In this document: piece after piece, positions 49,139 through 57,687 of the stretch | How positions within the stretch are numbered: position 1 is the stretch's first letter | How the letters are laid out: each line of letters starts with the position of its first letter | Assembly: GCA_035547515.1 (NCBI GenBank) | Contig: DASZUS010000083.1 | Location: 1-64,000, forward strand | Direction: 5' to 3' | Origin: DASZTV01 sp035547515 | GTDB lineage: Bacteria > Actinomycetota > Actinomycetes > JAFAQI01 | Length of the DNA stretch: 64,000 bases | Position numbers and translations under genes: made by a program | Notes under the pieces: generated by a model | Database searches by the model: none | What the model saw: the letters and a program-made list of their open reading frames with translations, nothing else | Told to the model about the DNA's origin: nothing

Positions 49139-50536
49139 GTGAACGGGGGCTCCGTCGACGGCGCAACGCCGGCCATCGTCGGGGCCGCGCAGACGATCCA
49201 GCGGCCCGACACATCGGCGAGCGTCGCCGACCTGCGCGGGCCGATCGAGCTGATGGTCGACGCCGCGCGCGACGCCGCGGAAGACGCCGGCTGCCCTCGG
49301 CTGCTGAGCAGGGTGGACTGGGTCGGCGTGGTGGGCGGGTTCTGGAGCTACCAGAACCCAGGCAAGCTGATCGCAGAGCGGATCGGATCACCTGACGCGG
49401 GCACGTGCCTGACATTCCTCAGCGGCACCTCACCGCAGGAGCTGGTCTCACTGGCGTCGCAACGCATCGCCGATGGCGAGCTCGAGGTGGCGCTCGTCGT
49501 GGGCGGTGAGGCCCGGTGGTCGCGCGAGCGTCTGCAGCGCGAGGGCATCGAGGCCCAGTGGTGCAAGGACCCGGGGACCGGCGAGCCGGAGCGGATCGCC
49601 GACATCCCCGAGGAGGTCATCGTCGAGACCCTCGAGCTCGGCGGCCCGGTCACGTTCTACGCCTTGTTCGAGGACAGCCTGCGCCGCGCGTCGGGCGCCT
49701 CCGTCGACGAGCACCGCGACCGGATTGCCGCCCTGTGGTCGCGGTTCAACGACGTCGCGGTCGCCAACCCGTACTCGTGGGACCGGCGGGCGTACGACGC
49801 GAAGACCATCCGCGACCCGGCGCCAGACAACCGGATGATCGCCTTCCCGTACGCGAAGAGCATGGTGGCCAACAACCTCGTCGACATGGCCTCAGCGGTG
49901 CTGCTGTGCAGCGTCGACGCGGCGCGGTCGGCAGGCGTCGCGGCGGACCGGATGGTCTTCCCAAGGATCGGTACGACGAGTCACGAAACCTGGACGGTGG
50001 CGCAGCGCCGGCTGCTGCACGGCGTACCCGCTCTTGCCGCTGCTGGCCAGGCCGCGCTGCGCGAGTCCGGCCTCGTGATCGAGGAGATCGAGCACATCGA
50101 CCTCTACGCGTGCTTCCCATCGATCGTGCAGATGTCTGCGGCCGCGCTCGGCATCGATCTCGAGCGGCCACTGACGGTCACCGGCGGGCTTGGCTTTGCC
50201 GGCGCACCGATCGCGAACTCCTCCGGCCACGCAATCGCCGCGATGGTGCCGCTGGTCCGCGAGGGCGGCGACGGGCTGGTCCACGCCAACGGCGGGTGCG
50301 CGACGAAGCACGCGTTCGGGATCTACTCGACCACGCCGCCGGCGGCGTACCGCTACATCGACTGCAACGACCAGGTCGATCACGACCCGCGGCCGGCCGG
50401 GCCACCTGGGGACCCGGCCGGCGGGATCGAGGAGGCCAGCACGGTGGTCTATGACCGCAGCGGGCCGACCCACACGGTCGCTTCGCTGGTGACGCCCGAC
50501 GGGTGCCGGGTATTCACCAAGACGCCGGTCGCTTAG
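49139..50536 (+). CDS. Thiolase-superfamily protein lacking the nucleophile cysteine
   Basis: 465-residue thiolase-fold protein resembling acetyl-CoA acetyltransferase-like proteins such as mycobacterial Rv1867. The region that should carry the active-site Cys reads TFLSGTSPQELVSLASQR, with Leu where aligned thiolases have Cys. The C-terminal half keeps HIDLYACFPSIVQMSA, a GHAIAAM variant of GHPxGATG, and HANGGCATKHAFGIYST. It therefore probably lacks classic thiolytic activity, or uses another residue. GTG 49139 is chosen, with GTG 49130 possible. It is divergent from the ApbE operon and upstream of fatty-acid or steroid degradation genes, but separated from them by the chemoreceptor. Confidence 0.82.
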   Translation: MNGGSVDGATPAIVGAAQTIQRPDTSASVADLRGPIELMVDAARDAAEDAGCPRLLSRVDWVGVVGGFWSYQNPGKLIAERIGSPDAGTCLTFLSGTSPQELVSLASQRIADGELEVALVVGGEARWSRERLQREGIEAQWCKDPGTGEPERIADIPEEVIVETLELGGPVTFYALFEDSLRRASGASVDEHRDRIAALWSRFNDVAVANPYSWDRRAYDAKTIRDPAPDNRMIAFPYAKSMVANNLVDMASAVLLCSVDAARSAGVAADRMVFPRIGTTSHETWTVAQRRLLHGVPALAAAGQAALRESGLVIEEIEHIDLYACFPSIVQMSAAALGIDLERPLTVTGGLGFAGAPIANSSGHAIAAMVPLVREGGDGLVHANGGCATKHAFGIYSTTPPAAYRYIDCNDQVDHDPRPAGPPGDPAGGIEEASTVVYDRSGPTHTVASLVTPDGCRVFTKTPVA

Positions 50537-50578
50537 GTGGCGGTCGGAGCGGGTCGGATGGCCGAGCTGGACAAGATT

Positions 50579-50675
50579 CCTCGAAGTAGCACATGACCGA
50601 GCCGCAGCAGCCCCGCGAACCGGACACGAGGGACACTTCGACCGCGGCGCGGCGGGGTCAGGTGCTACTTCGAGG
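50579..50675. repeat. Long inverted repeat between convergent genes
   Basis: Arms 50579-50598 (beginning CCTCGAAGTAGCAC) and 50656-50675 (ending GTGCTACTTCGAGG) pair over 19 of 20 bases, with a 57-bp GC-rich spacer. It lies between the thiolase-like stop and the chemoreceptor stop. It may terminate both transcripts, but the long loop is also compatible with a small palindromic repeat element. Confidence 0.6.
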
Positions 50676-50722
50676 GAAACTTCGGCCAAGCATGCGCCAC
50701 CGGCCTCGTCGCCTAGGGCCGG

Positions 50723-52294
50723 TTAAGGAGTCTCGACGCGGAACTGTGAGATGGCGGCGCGCAGCTCGGCAGCAAGGTTCGTGAGCTGCGCTGCAGCGGC
50801 CGCAGACTGCTTCGATCCGATCGCGTACTGCCGGGAGACATCAGATACCTGAGTCATCGCAGCCACGACCTGGTCGGAGGCCGACCGCTGCTGCTGGGTG
50901 GCAACCGAGATCTCCTTGGCGGCAGTCGTCGTCTCGTCGACCATGCCGGAGATCCGCTCGAGTGCCACGACCACCCCGCGAGCCAGCTCCGATCCGTGAC
51001 GAACCTCTTTGGTCCCCTCTTCGCTGGCGAGGATGGTCGCCGAGGTCTCCGACTGGATCTCCGAGACGATCGCGGAGATCTGGCCTGTCGACTGCTGAGC
51101 CCGCTCGGCGAGCTTGCGAACCTCTGCCGCCACCACGGCGAAGCCGCGGCCGTTCTCTCCTGCACGAGCTGCCTCGATCGCCGCATTGAGCGCGAGCAGA
51201 TTGGTCTGGTCGGCCAGGTCGTTGATGACGTCGAGGATCCGCCCGATCTCGTGACCCTTCTCACCGAGAGCCAGCGCGCGGTTCCCGATCTGCTCCACCC
51301 GCAACGCGATCGTGTCCATGGCTTCAACGGATGCGGAGACGGCGTCGCGCCCGTCCTCGGCATGGCGCAGCGTCTCGCCGGCGTAGCGCGCCACAGCCTC
51401 CGCCGTGTCGGCTATCTGAGCCGCGGTCGCCGCGAGCTCCTCGATCGTCGAGGTCGTCTCGGCGACAGCGGACGACTGCTGCGTCGCCGAAGCGGCGTGC
51501 TCCTCCGCCGTCGCGAGCAGCTCGTGTGCGGACGCGACGATCTGCTCGCCACCACCGCGGATCTTCCCCACCAAGGACCGCAGCGATCCGAGCGTGTGGT
51601 CCAGCGAGCCGCCCAGCTTCCGCAGCGACTCGTGGTCGAAAGCGTCGGTAGGGATGGAGGCCGCGAGGTCGCCCTGGGCCGCCTGGGCCATGACGCTCGA
51701 GAGCTCCTCGACCCCACTGCCCAACCGCTCGTTGTCCGCGACCGCTCTCTCCTGCGTTCGCCTGATCCCGTCGGTGATCGTCGCGACGTACCAGGTAGCC
51801 GCGGGGAGCAACGCGCACACGAACAGAAGCGAGCCGCGGTTGTTGTCGGTGGCGGTGTTCGCGATAAACGACGACAGCACCACACCGCCCGAAGCCAGGA
51901 AGCCGAACCCGACGGTCACCGCGACCGGGAGGCTGAGCGCAGCGGGAATCTGCCCGATGAGAAAGAACAACCAGAACGGCCGCTCGATGCCGTCGGTGAC
52001 GGCGCACAGCCAGGTCAGGCCTGCCGTGCTCACGATCAGCTGTACGACGGAGGCTTGCGGTGACAGCCTCAAGCGACCGACCGCGCCGGTTCGGCCGGCG
52101 ATCAGCAGCTGGGCGCCGTAGCCGATCGCGATCAGGGCGCAGATCACCATCACCAGCACGTAGATCCACTGCCGTAATGGATGGTTCGAGCCGTACTGGT
52201 CGAAGCTGAGCGTGCCCGCCAACGCGGCCGCGGTGATCCACGAGACGTAGGTCCCGACGCGGTCGAACCTTCGCTGGAAGTCCTGCTCGTCCAC
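50723..52294 (-). CDS. Methyl-accepting chemotaxis-type signalling protein
   Basis: 523-residue chemoreceptor. About six hydrophobic segments (20-190) form a membrane sensor without a large outer domain, followed by a HAMP-like helix (ELSSVMAQAAQGDLAASIPTD) and a coiled-coil signalling domain. The hairpin tip DVINDLADQTNLLALNAAIEAARAGENGRGFAVVAAEVRKLAERA is the conserved CheA/CheW contact region. No che genes occur in the window. GTG 52294 (VDEQDFQRRFDRV) is chosen; the frame is open upstream. In actinomycetes such proteins can serve motility or other responses; the ligand is unknown. Confidence 0.9.
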   Translation of the reverse strand: MDEQDFQRRFDRVGTYVSWITAAALAGTLSFDQYGSNHPLRQWIYVLVMVICALIAIGYGAQLLIAGRTGAVGRLRLSPQASVVQLIVSTAGLTWLCAVTDGIERPFWLFFLIGQIPAALSLPVAVTVGFGFLASGGVVLSSFIANTATDNNRGSLLFVCALLPAATWYVATITDGIRRTQERAVADNERLGSGVEELSSVMAQAAQGDLAASIPTDAFDHESLRKLGGSLDHTLGSLRSLVGKIRGGGEQIVASAHELLATAEEHAASATQQSSAVAETTSTIEELAATAAQIADTAEAVARYAGETLRHAEDGRDAVSASVEAMDTIALRVEQIGNRALALGEKGHEIGRILDVINDLADQTNLLALNAAIEAARAGENGRGFAVVAAEVRKLAERAQQSTGQISAIVSEIQSETSATILASEEGTKEVRHGSELARGVVVALERISGMVDETTTAAKEISVATQQQRSASDQVVAAMTQVSDVSRQYAIGSKQSAAAAAQLTNLAAELRAAISQFRVETP

Positions 52295-52403
52295 GGCCGA
52301 AGTCCAGCAGGTTCGGCCCCTAGGCGCTACGTAGGTTCTCGACGATCCGATCCGGCGGGGAACGCCCTCCGCGAGCATGACCCCGCGTTGACTGCCTCTC
52401 CGC

Positions 52404-52425
52404 TAACAGTCATCATTGACTGTTA
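52404..52425. promoter_or_regulatory. Perfect 22-bp palindrome upstream of the thiolase operon
   Basis: TAACAGTCA-TCAT-TGACTGTTA: 9-bp perfect arms, A/T-rich in a GC-rich genome, 32 bp before the thiolase ATG. It is probably the operator of the TetR protein encoded as the last gene of that operon (55754). Confidence 0.7.
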
Positions 52426-52457
52426 ATCCCCGAACCGCGCACTGCCGAAGGAGCCAC

Positions 52458-53654
52458 ATGCCCGCGAAGACCTACGTCATCGGCGTCGGGATGACGAAGT
52501 TCGAGAAGCCCGGAAGCCGTGAGTGGGACTACCCAGACATGGCGCGTGAGTCCGGGACGAAGGCGCTGGAAGACGCTGGCATCTCCTACGACAAGGTCGA
52601 GCAGGCGTACGTCGGCTACGTGTACGGCGAGTCGACCTGCGGCCAGCGCGCGGTCTACGAGCTGGGCCTGACCGGGATCCCGGTCATCAACGTCAACAAC
52701 AACTGCTCGACCGGATCGACCGCGCTCTACCTGGCCAACCAGGCAGTCCGCAGCGGCGTCGCCCACTGCGCACTCGCGCTCGGTTTCGAGAAGATGCAGC
52801 GCGGTTCGCTGCAGTCGACCTTCGACGACCGCGAGAACCCGATGCAGAAGCACGTCCTCGCGCTCAACGAGAAGCACGAGATGGCGTTCCCCCTCGCGCC
52901 GTGGATGTTCGGCGCGGCCGGCGTCGAGCACATGGAGAAGTACGGCACCACGCCCGACCACTTCGCCCGGATCGGCGAGAAGAACCACCGGCACTCGGCG
53001 AACAACCCGTACGCGCAGTTCCAGGACGTCTACACCCTCGACGAGATCAAGGAGTCCAAGGTCATCTACGACAAGCTGCCGCTGACCAAGCTGCAATGCT
53101 CGCCGACCTCCGACGGCTCCGGCGCTGCGGTCATCGCCAGCGAGCGGTTCGTCGAGGAGCACGGGCTCGGTGACCGTGCCGTCGAAATCGTCGGCCAGGC
53201 GATGGTTACCGACATGCGCAGCACCTTCGAGAACAACTCCGCGGCCACGCTCGTCGGGTTCGACATGAGCAAGGAGGCCGCCCGCCAGGTTTACGAGCAA
53301 GCGGGGATCGGCGCCGATGACGTCCAGGTCATCGAGCTGCACGACTGCTTCTCGGCCAACGAGCTGCTCACCTACGAAGCGCTGGGCCTGTGCGCCGAGG
53401 GCGAGGGGGGCAAGCTCGTCGACAACAACGACACGACGTACGGCGGCCGCTGGGTCGTCAACCCTTCCGGCGGCCTGATCTCCAAGGGCCACCCACTCGG
53501 CGCGACCGGCCTCGCGCAGTGCGCCGAGCTCACGTGGCAGCTGCGCGGTGAGGCGGGCGCGCGTCAGGTGGACGGCGCGAAGGCAGCGCTGCAGCACAAC
53601 ATCGGCCTCGGCGGCGCGGCAGTCGTCACGGCGTACCGGCCGGCGAACCGATGA
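52458..53654 (+). CDS. SCP2-type thiolase (lipid-transfer/acetyl-CoA acetyltransferase)
   Basis: 398-residue thiolase of the SCP-x/Ltp class, catalysing the last, CoA-dependent cleavage step of beta-oxidation or, in some Ltp proteins, a retro-aldol step. Active-site Cys in VNNNCSTGSTALYLANQA, His/Cys in VIELHDCFSANELLTYE, and GGLISKGHPLGATGLAQ. ATG 52458 has GAAGGAG at 52447. It is the first gene of a four-gene operon (thiolase, hydratase, dehydrogenase, TetR) controlled by the palindrome at 52404. The hydratase gene overlaps its stop. Confidence 0.92.
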   Translation: MPAKTYVIGVGMTKFEKPGSREWDYPDMARESGTKALEDAGISYDKVEQAYVGYVYGESTCGQRAVYELGLTGIPVINVNNNCSTGSTALYLANQAVRSGVAHCALALGFEKMQRGSLQSTFDDRENPMQKHVLALNEKHEMAFPLAPWMFGAAGVEHMEKYGTTPDHFARIGEKNHRHSANNPYAQFQDVYTLDEIKESKVIYDKLPLTKLQCSPTSDGSGAAVIASERFVEEHGLGDRAVEIVGQAMVTDMRSTFENNSAATLVGFDMSKEAARQVYEQAGIGADDVQVIELHDCFSANELLTYEALGLCAEGEGGKLVDNNDTTYGGRWVVNPSGGLISKGHPLGATGLAQCAELTWQLRGEAGARQVDGAKAALQHNIGLGGAAVVTAYRPANR

Positions 53655-54508
53655 GCGACACCAAGTTCAAGCCGGAGGGCGTCGGCGTCTGGAGCGAGCC
53701 GAAGAAGTTCGACGTCACTGCCGAGCGGATCGCGGCGTACGCCGCGGCGACGAACGACCCGATCGCGGCGCACCTTTCCGGTGAGATCGCGCCGCCGGTG
53801 TTCTCCGTCGTACCGGTCTTCGACATCTTGCTGAGCCAGCTGTTCGCGGTCGCGCCCGAGTCGGTCGCCCCGTTCGTGCTGCACGGTGAGCAGGACTTCA
53901 GCTACCACCGACCGATCAAGGCCGGCGACCAGCTCACCTCACGCGGCAAGGTCATCGGATACGCCGGCAAGGCCAGCGGCACCGTCGGCTGCGTCTACAT
54001 CGAGACCCGCGACGCGGAGGAGAACCTGGTCGTCGAGCAGTACGTCTCGACGTTCATCCGCGGGATCGATGCAGGCGAGACGGTCGGCGAGCAAGCCCCG
54101 GACCACCGCTTCGATGCAGCGGCGGCGGGGCTCTCGCCAGTGGCGAAGACCGTCCAGCACGTGGACGATGACCAGACGTTCCGCTACTCGCCGGCGTCCG
54201 GCGACCCGATGCCGATCCACCTCGACGAGGAGTTCGCGAAGTCGGTCGGGCTGCCGGGAATCATCGCCCACGGCCTGTGCTCGATGGCGTTCACCTCCTG
54301 GGCGGCGCTCACCGAACTGGGCAACGGCCACACCGAGCGGCTGCGCCGTCTTGCGGTTCGGTTCTCCAAGCCGGTGATCCCCGGCCAGGACATCGAGACC
54401 ACGTTCTTCGCGGCCGGCTCGTCCGCCGGTGCGACCAACTACGCCTACGAGACCCGCGTGGGCGACGACGTCGTGATCCGCGACGGCCTCGCGGTCATCG
54501 CGGACTAG
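53651..54508 (+). CDS. MaoC-like double-hotdog enoyl-CoA hydratase (hydratase 2)
   Basis: 285-residue R-specific enoyl-CoA hydratase similar in layout to mycobacterial HtdY and to MFE-2 hydratase 2. The N-terminal hotdog lacks the motif; the C-terminal hotdog has the full hydratase-2 signature (FRYSPASGDPMPIHLDEEFA, with catalytic Asp and His, then GLPGIIAHGLCSMAF). ATG 53651 overlaps the thiolase stop (ATGA). It supplies the hydration step between the dehydrogenase and thiolase of this operon; a 3-hydroxyacyl-CoA dehydrogenase is not encoded here. Confidence 0.92.
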   Translation: MSDTKFKPEGVGVWSEPKKFDVTAERIAAYAAATNDPIAAHLSGEIAPPVFSVVPVFDILLSQLFAVAPESVAPFVLHGEQDFSYHRPIKAGDQLTSRGKVIGYAGKASGTVGCVYIETRDAEENLVVEQYVSTFIRGIDAGETVGEQAPDHRFDAAAAGLSPVAKTVQHVDDDQTFRYSPASGDPMPIHLDEEFAKSVGLPGIIAHGLCSMAFTSWAALTELGNGHTERLRRLAVRFSKPVIPGQDIETTFFAAGSSAGATNYAYETRVGDDVVIRDGLAVIAD

Positions 54509-54520
54509 GAGAGCCTGCCG

Positions 54521-55744
54521 ATGATCAGCTGGTCCGACACTGAGCTCGCGATCCGCGATGCGATCCGGGACTTCGTCAACGCGGAGATCCGCCCCCACGC
54601 CGACGAGCTCGAGTCGGGTGAGCTGCCGCCGTACCCCTTGATCCGCAAGCTGTTCTCGACGTTCGGCATCGACGCGATGATGGCCGACGCGTTCGACAAG
54701 CGCATCGCCAATGAGAAAGAGGGTGCGGGTCGTTCGTCCGATGCCGATGGCGAGGGCGCCGGAGGTGACGACGCGATGCAGCTGATCCTGTCGATCGAGC
54801 TGACCAAGGTCGCCATGGGCCTCACCGCCGCGATGGGGGTGAGCATGGGCCTGGCAGGCGGGACGATCATGTCGCGCGGCTCGGTCGAGCAGAAGGAACG
54901 CTGGGCCAAGGACCTGATGACGTTCAACAAGGTGGGCGCCTGGGCGATCACCGAGCCGAACTCCGGTTCCGACGCCTTCGGCGGCATGACCACGACGGTC
55001 CGCAAGGAGGGCGACGGCTACGTCCTCACCGGCGAGAAGACCTCCATCACCAACGGTCCGTACGCCGACACGGCGGTGGTCTACGCCAAGCTCGACGACG
55101 GCACCACCGACGACAAGCGGCGCCGGCCGGTGCTGACCTTCGTGCTCGACTCCGGCATGGCAGGGTTCACCCAGTCGAAGCCGTTCAAGAAGATGGGCAT
55201 CCACTCCTCGCCCACGGGCCAGCTGTTCTTCTCCGACGTCTATCTCGAGCCGGACCGGCTGCTCGACGGCGGCGGGAGCGGCGCCGCGGACGGCCGCGAG
55301 AGCGCCCGCTCCAACTTCACCACCGAGCGCGTCGGCATCGCCGCCATGTCGCTCGGAGTGATCGAGGAGTGCCTGTCGCTGTGCATCGACTACGCGAAGA
55401 ACCGCGAGCTGTGGGGCCAGAAGATCGGCGAGTTCCAGCTGATCCAGCTCAAGCTGGCCAACATGGAAGTGGCGCGGCAGAACGTGCAGAACATGGTGTT
55501 CCGGACGATCGAGCTTCGCCGGGCCGGCAAGATGCCCACGCTGGCGGAGGCATCGGCGATGAAGTACTACTCGTCGCAGGCCGCGACCGAAGTCGCGATG
55601 GAGGCCGTACAGCTCTTCGGCGGCAACGGCTACATGTCGGAGTACCGCGTCGAGCAGCTCGCCCGGGACGCCAAGTCGCTGATGATCTACGCCGGCAGCA
55701 ACGAGGTCCAGATCACCCACGTCGCGCGCGGCCTGCTCTCGTAG
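54521..55744 (+). CDS. Acyl-CoA dehydrogenase without the canonical catalytic glutamate
   Basis: 407-residue acyl-CoA dehydrogenase. WAITEPNSGSDAFGGMTT and GEKTSITNGPYAD mark the FAD/substrate region, and LFGGNGYMSEYRVEQLARDAKSLMIY the C-terminal FAD region. In the usual YEGT position it reads YAGSNEVQ, so the canonical Glu is Ala; Glu269 in TTERVGIAAMSLG occupies the alternative helix-G position. A flexible acidic Gly/Asp insert lies at about 66-85 (EKEGAGRSSDADGEGAGGDD). ATG 54521 follows the hydratase by 12 bp. It supplies the oxidation step of the operon, probably on branched or bulky acyl-CoAs. Confidence 0.9.
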   Translation: MISWSDTELAIRDAIRDFVNAEIRPHADELESGELPPYPLIRKLFSTFGIDAMMADAFDKRIANEKEGAGRSSDADGEGAGGDDAMQLILSIELTKVAMGLTAAMGVSMGLAGGTIMSRGSVEQKERWAKDLMTFNKVGAWAITEPNSGSDAFGGMTTTVRKEGDGYVLTGEKTSITNGPYADTAVVYAKLDDGTTDDKRRRPVLTFVLDSGMAGFTQSKPFKKMGIHSSPTGQLFFSDVYLEPDRLLDGGGSGAADGRESARSNFTTERVGIAAMSLGVIEECLSLCIDYAKNRELWGQKIGEFQLIQLKLANMEVARQNVQNMVFRTIELRRAGKMPTLAEASAMKYYSSQAATEVAMEAVQLFGGNGYMSEYRVEQLARDAKSLMIYAGSNEVQITHVARGLLS

Positions 55745-55753
55745 GCCGGGTTC

Positions 55754-56377
55754 GTGACCGTCGCCGCTCGGCGTACCCAGGCTGAGCGAAGTGCGGCGAC
55801 CCGTGCACTGATCATCCGGGCGACGGTCGACTCGCTGGTCGAGCTCGGTCACGCAGGCACGACGACGCTCGAGGTGCAACGCCGCGCCGGCGTCTCACGT
55901 GGCGCGCTGCTGCACCATTTCCGGTCGCGGGCGGAGCTTCTGGTCGCAGCTGTCGACGAGCTCTTCGCGGCGCAGCGCGAGGCGTTCTACGCCGCACCCA
56001 AGCGTCGCGGGATCGACGAGGGCATCGACGCGCTGTGGCGCACCTTCAACAGCCCCCTGGCTGTGGCGGCCGACGAGCTGTGGTCCGCGGCGCGCAACGA
56101 CGCCGAGCTTCGGGAGGCGCTCGCGCGGCAGAACCGCGCGCTTCGCGACCAGGTCCGTGACATGGCCGCCGAGCAGTGGACCGACCTCGTCAAGCATCCG
56201 AACTACGAGATGGTGCTGCTCGTCGTCGTCGACGCGATGCGCGGTGCCGCCAGGGCCCGGGTGGTACGAAGCGATCGCGCGACCGCCACCCGCATCGCGG
56301 CCTGGAAGCGGCTCACCCACCTCCTCCTCGACGACGCCACCTCGAAGCGCGATGGCTCGGCTGTCGGAGGGCGCTGA
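55754..56377 (+). CDS. TetR-family regulator of the thiolase/hydratase/ACAD operon
   Basis: 207-residue TetR repressor. The helix-turn-helix is TTTLEVQRRAGVSRGALLHHFRSRAELLVAAV. GTG 55754 lies 9 bp after the dehydrogenase stop, so it is co-transcribed and probably autoregulates through the palindrome at 52404-52425. A CoA thioester inducer would fit, but this is inferred. Confidence 0.9.
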   Translation: MTVAARRTQAERSAATRALIIRATVDSLVELGHAGTTTLEVQRRAGVSRGALLHHFRSRAELLVAAVDELFAAQREAFYAAPKRRGIDEGIDALWRTFNSPLAVAADELWSAARNDAELREALARQNRALRDQVRDMAAEQWTDLVKHPNYEMVLLVVVDAMRGAARARVVRSDRATATRIAAWKRLTHLLLDDATSKRDGSAVGGR

Positions 56378-56389
56378 CACGATCGGGGC

Positions 56390-57085
56390 ATGCAGACATC
56401 GGATGCCGTCCTCGCGCGGATTCGCAAGCTCCTCGCTGTCGCCGAGCATCCGGCAACCCCGCCCGCCGAGGCTGAGTCCGCGGCGGCTACGGCTGAGCGG
56501 CTGATCATCAAGTATGCGATCGACGAGGCCCTGCTCGAGGCCCGGGCGGACGTCCGGAGCAAGCCGGAAGTGCGCACGATCACGATCGAGGCGCCGTACG
56601 TGACCGCCAAGGTCATGCTGCTCGCCGCGATCGCCGGTGCCCACAGCGTCCGGGTGATCACCGGCCGCGGGGATGAGGCCCGCATGGCGACGATGGTCGG
56701 TTTCGACAGCGACCTGCGGCTGGTCGACCTGCTGTTCACCAGCCTCCTGCTGCAGGCCGCGACAAGCCTCCGGCGCGAGCCGAACCGCGGCAAGGCTTTC
56801 CGCCGGGCGTTCCTGATCGGCTTCGCGCGAGAGGTCGGCGACCGGCTGCGGCGGATCCGTGAAGAGGCAGTCGCGGAATCCGGCGGCACCTCGACGGCGC
56901 TCGCGCTTCGCGACCGCCGTGACGCCGTCGAGCAGGCCGTCCGGGAGCACTTCCCGCGGCTGTCAACCGCGCGGGTCACCTACTCCGACCGCGGCGGGCT
57001 GATGGCAGGTCGGCGGTCCGGGGCGAGCGCCAACCTCGGGACCGGTGAGCGCAACCTGGCCGGTCGCCGCGCGGCGATCGAGTAG
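56390..57085 (+). CDS. DUF2786 protein
   Basis: 231-residue protein. The N-terminal 40 residues (VLARIRKLLAVAEHPATPPAEAESAAATAERLIIKYAID) match the DUF2786 pattern, a short helical domain with KLLxLAxxxxxxxEAxxA. The middle is alpha/beta and the C-terminus ends GLMAGRRSGASANLGTGERNL, which DUF2786 proteins often share. Function is unknown; some occur near phage or DNA-related genes. It begins 12 bp after the TetR stop. Confidence 0.82.
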   Translation: MQTSDAVLARIRKLLAVAEHPATPPAEAESAAATAERLIIKYAIDEALLEARADVRSKPEVRTITIEAPYVTAKVMLLAAIAGAHSVRVITGRGDEARMATMVGFDSDLRLVDLLFTSLLLQAATSLRREPNRGKAFRRAFLIGFAREVGDRLRRIREEAVAESGGTSTALALRDRRDAVEQAVREHFPRLSTARVTYSDRGGLMAGRRSGASANLGTGERNLAGRRAAIE

Positions 57086-57164
57086 CCCCGCTCCCCGAGA
57101 AGCCCTACAGCACAAGTACGCGGCCAGCCAGTCAAGGTCCGGCCTGGCGCGCCGAAAAAGAAGA

Positions 57165-57614
57165 GTGGGCCTGGTTCACGGGCTTGTCGGGTTTGCCCTC
57201 ACCACGACCATGGGCAGCGCTGCCATCGCAGTGGCCGCGCCCGCCGAGGCTGCTGGTGCCCCGCAGACCTACTACGTGAGCGCGTCCGGCGACGATGCAC
57301 TCGCTGGAACCAGCCCGGCAACCGCTTGGCGCACCTTGCAGCCGGTCAATGCACGCGTCCTTGCCGGTGACACGGTCCTCCTCCAGGGTGGCGCGACCTT
57401 CGCCGGCCCGCTCGACCTGAACAGCCAGGACAACGGTGTCACGGTCGGGTTCTTCGGTCCGGGTCGCGCGAGCCTCACGGGCGCTGGCATTACCGGATAC
57501 GACGTCAGCGGCGTGACGCTGCGCGACCTCGATCTGGACGGAGACCCCACGGCGTTCACGAGCCAGGCCGTCGCGCGGCAGTGCGCGGTGCTGGGTCCTC
57601 GAACTCTCTCGTGA
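57165..57614 (+). pseudogene. Truncated secreted right-handed beta-helix protein
   Basis: The 149-residue frame has a signal peptide (GLVHGLVGFALTTTMGSAAIAVAAPAEA), then the typical opening of secreted parallel beta-helix proteins or pectate-lyase-like enzymes: TYYVSASGDDALAGTSPATAWRTLQ and AGDTVLLQGGATFAGPL, then a few coils (GVTVGFFGPGRASLTGAGITGYDVSGVTLRDLDLDGD). The frame then runs into an unrelated tail (TSQAVARQCAVLGPRTLS) and stops after roughly three coils, whereas family members have 10 or more. I read it as a 3'-deleted remnant. The basic stretch RRKRR just before GTG 57165 hints that the original start lay upstream. Confidence 0.65.
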
Positions 57615-57687
57615 CGGATGCGGGGCGCTGCGGCTCTGCTAGCTCGATGAGTGCGGACATGGTGGTTCGGCTCGCTTCGGCTGGTTG

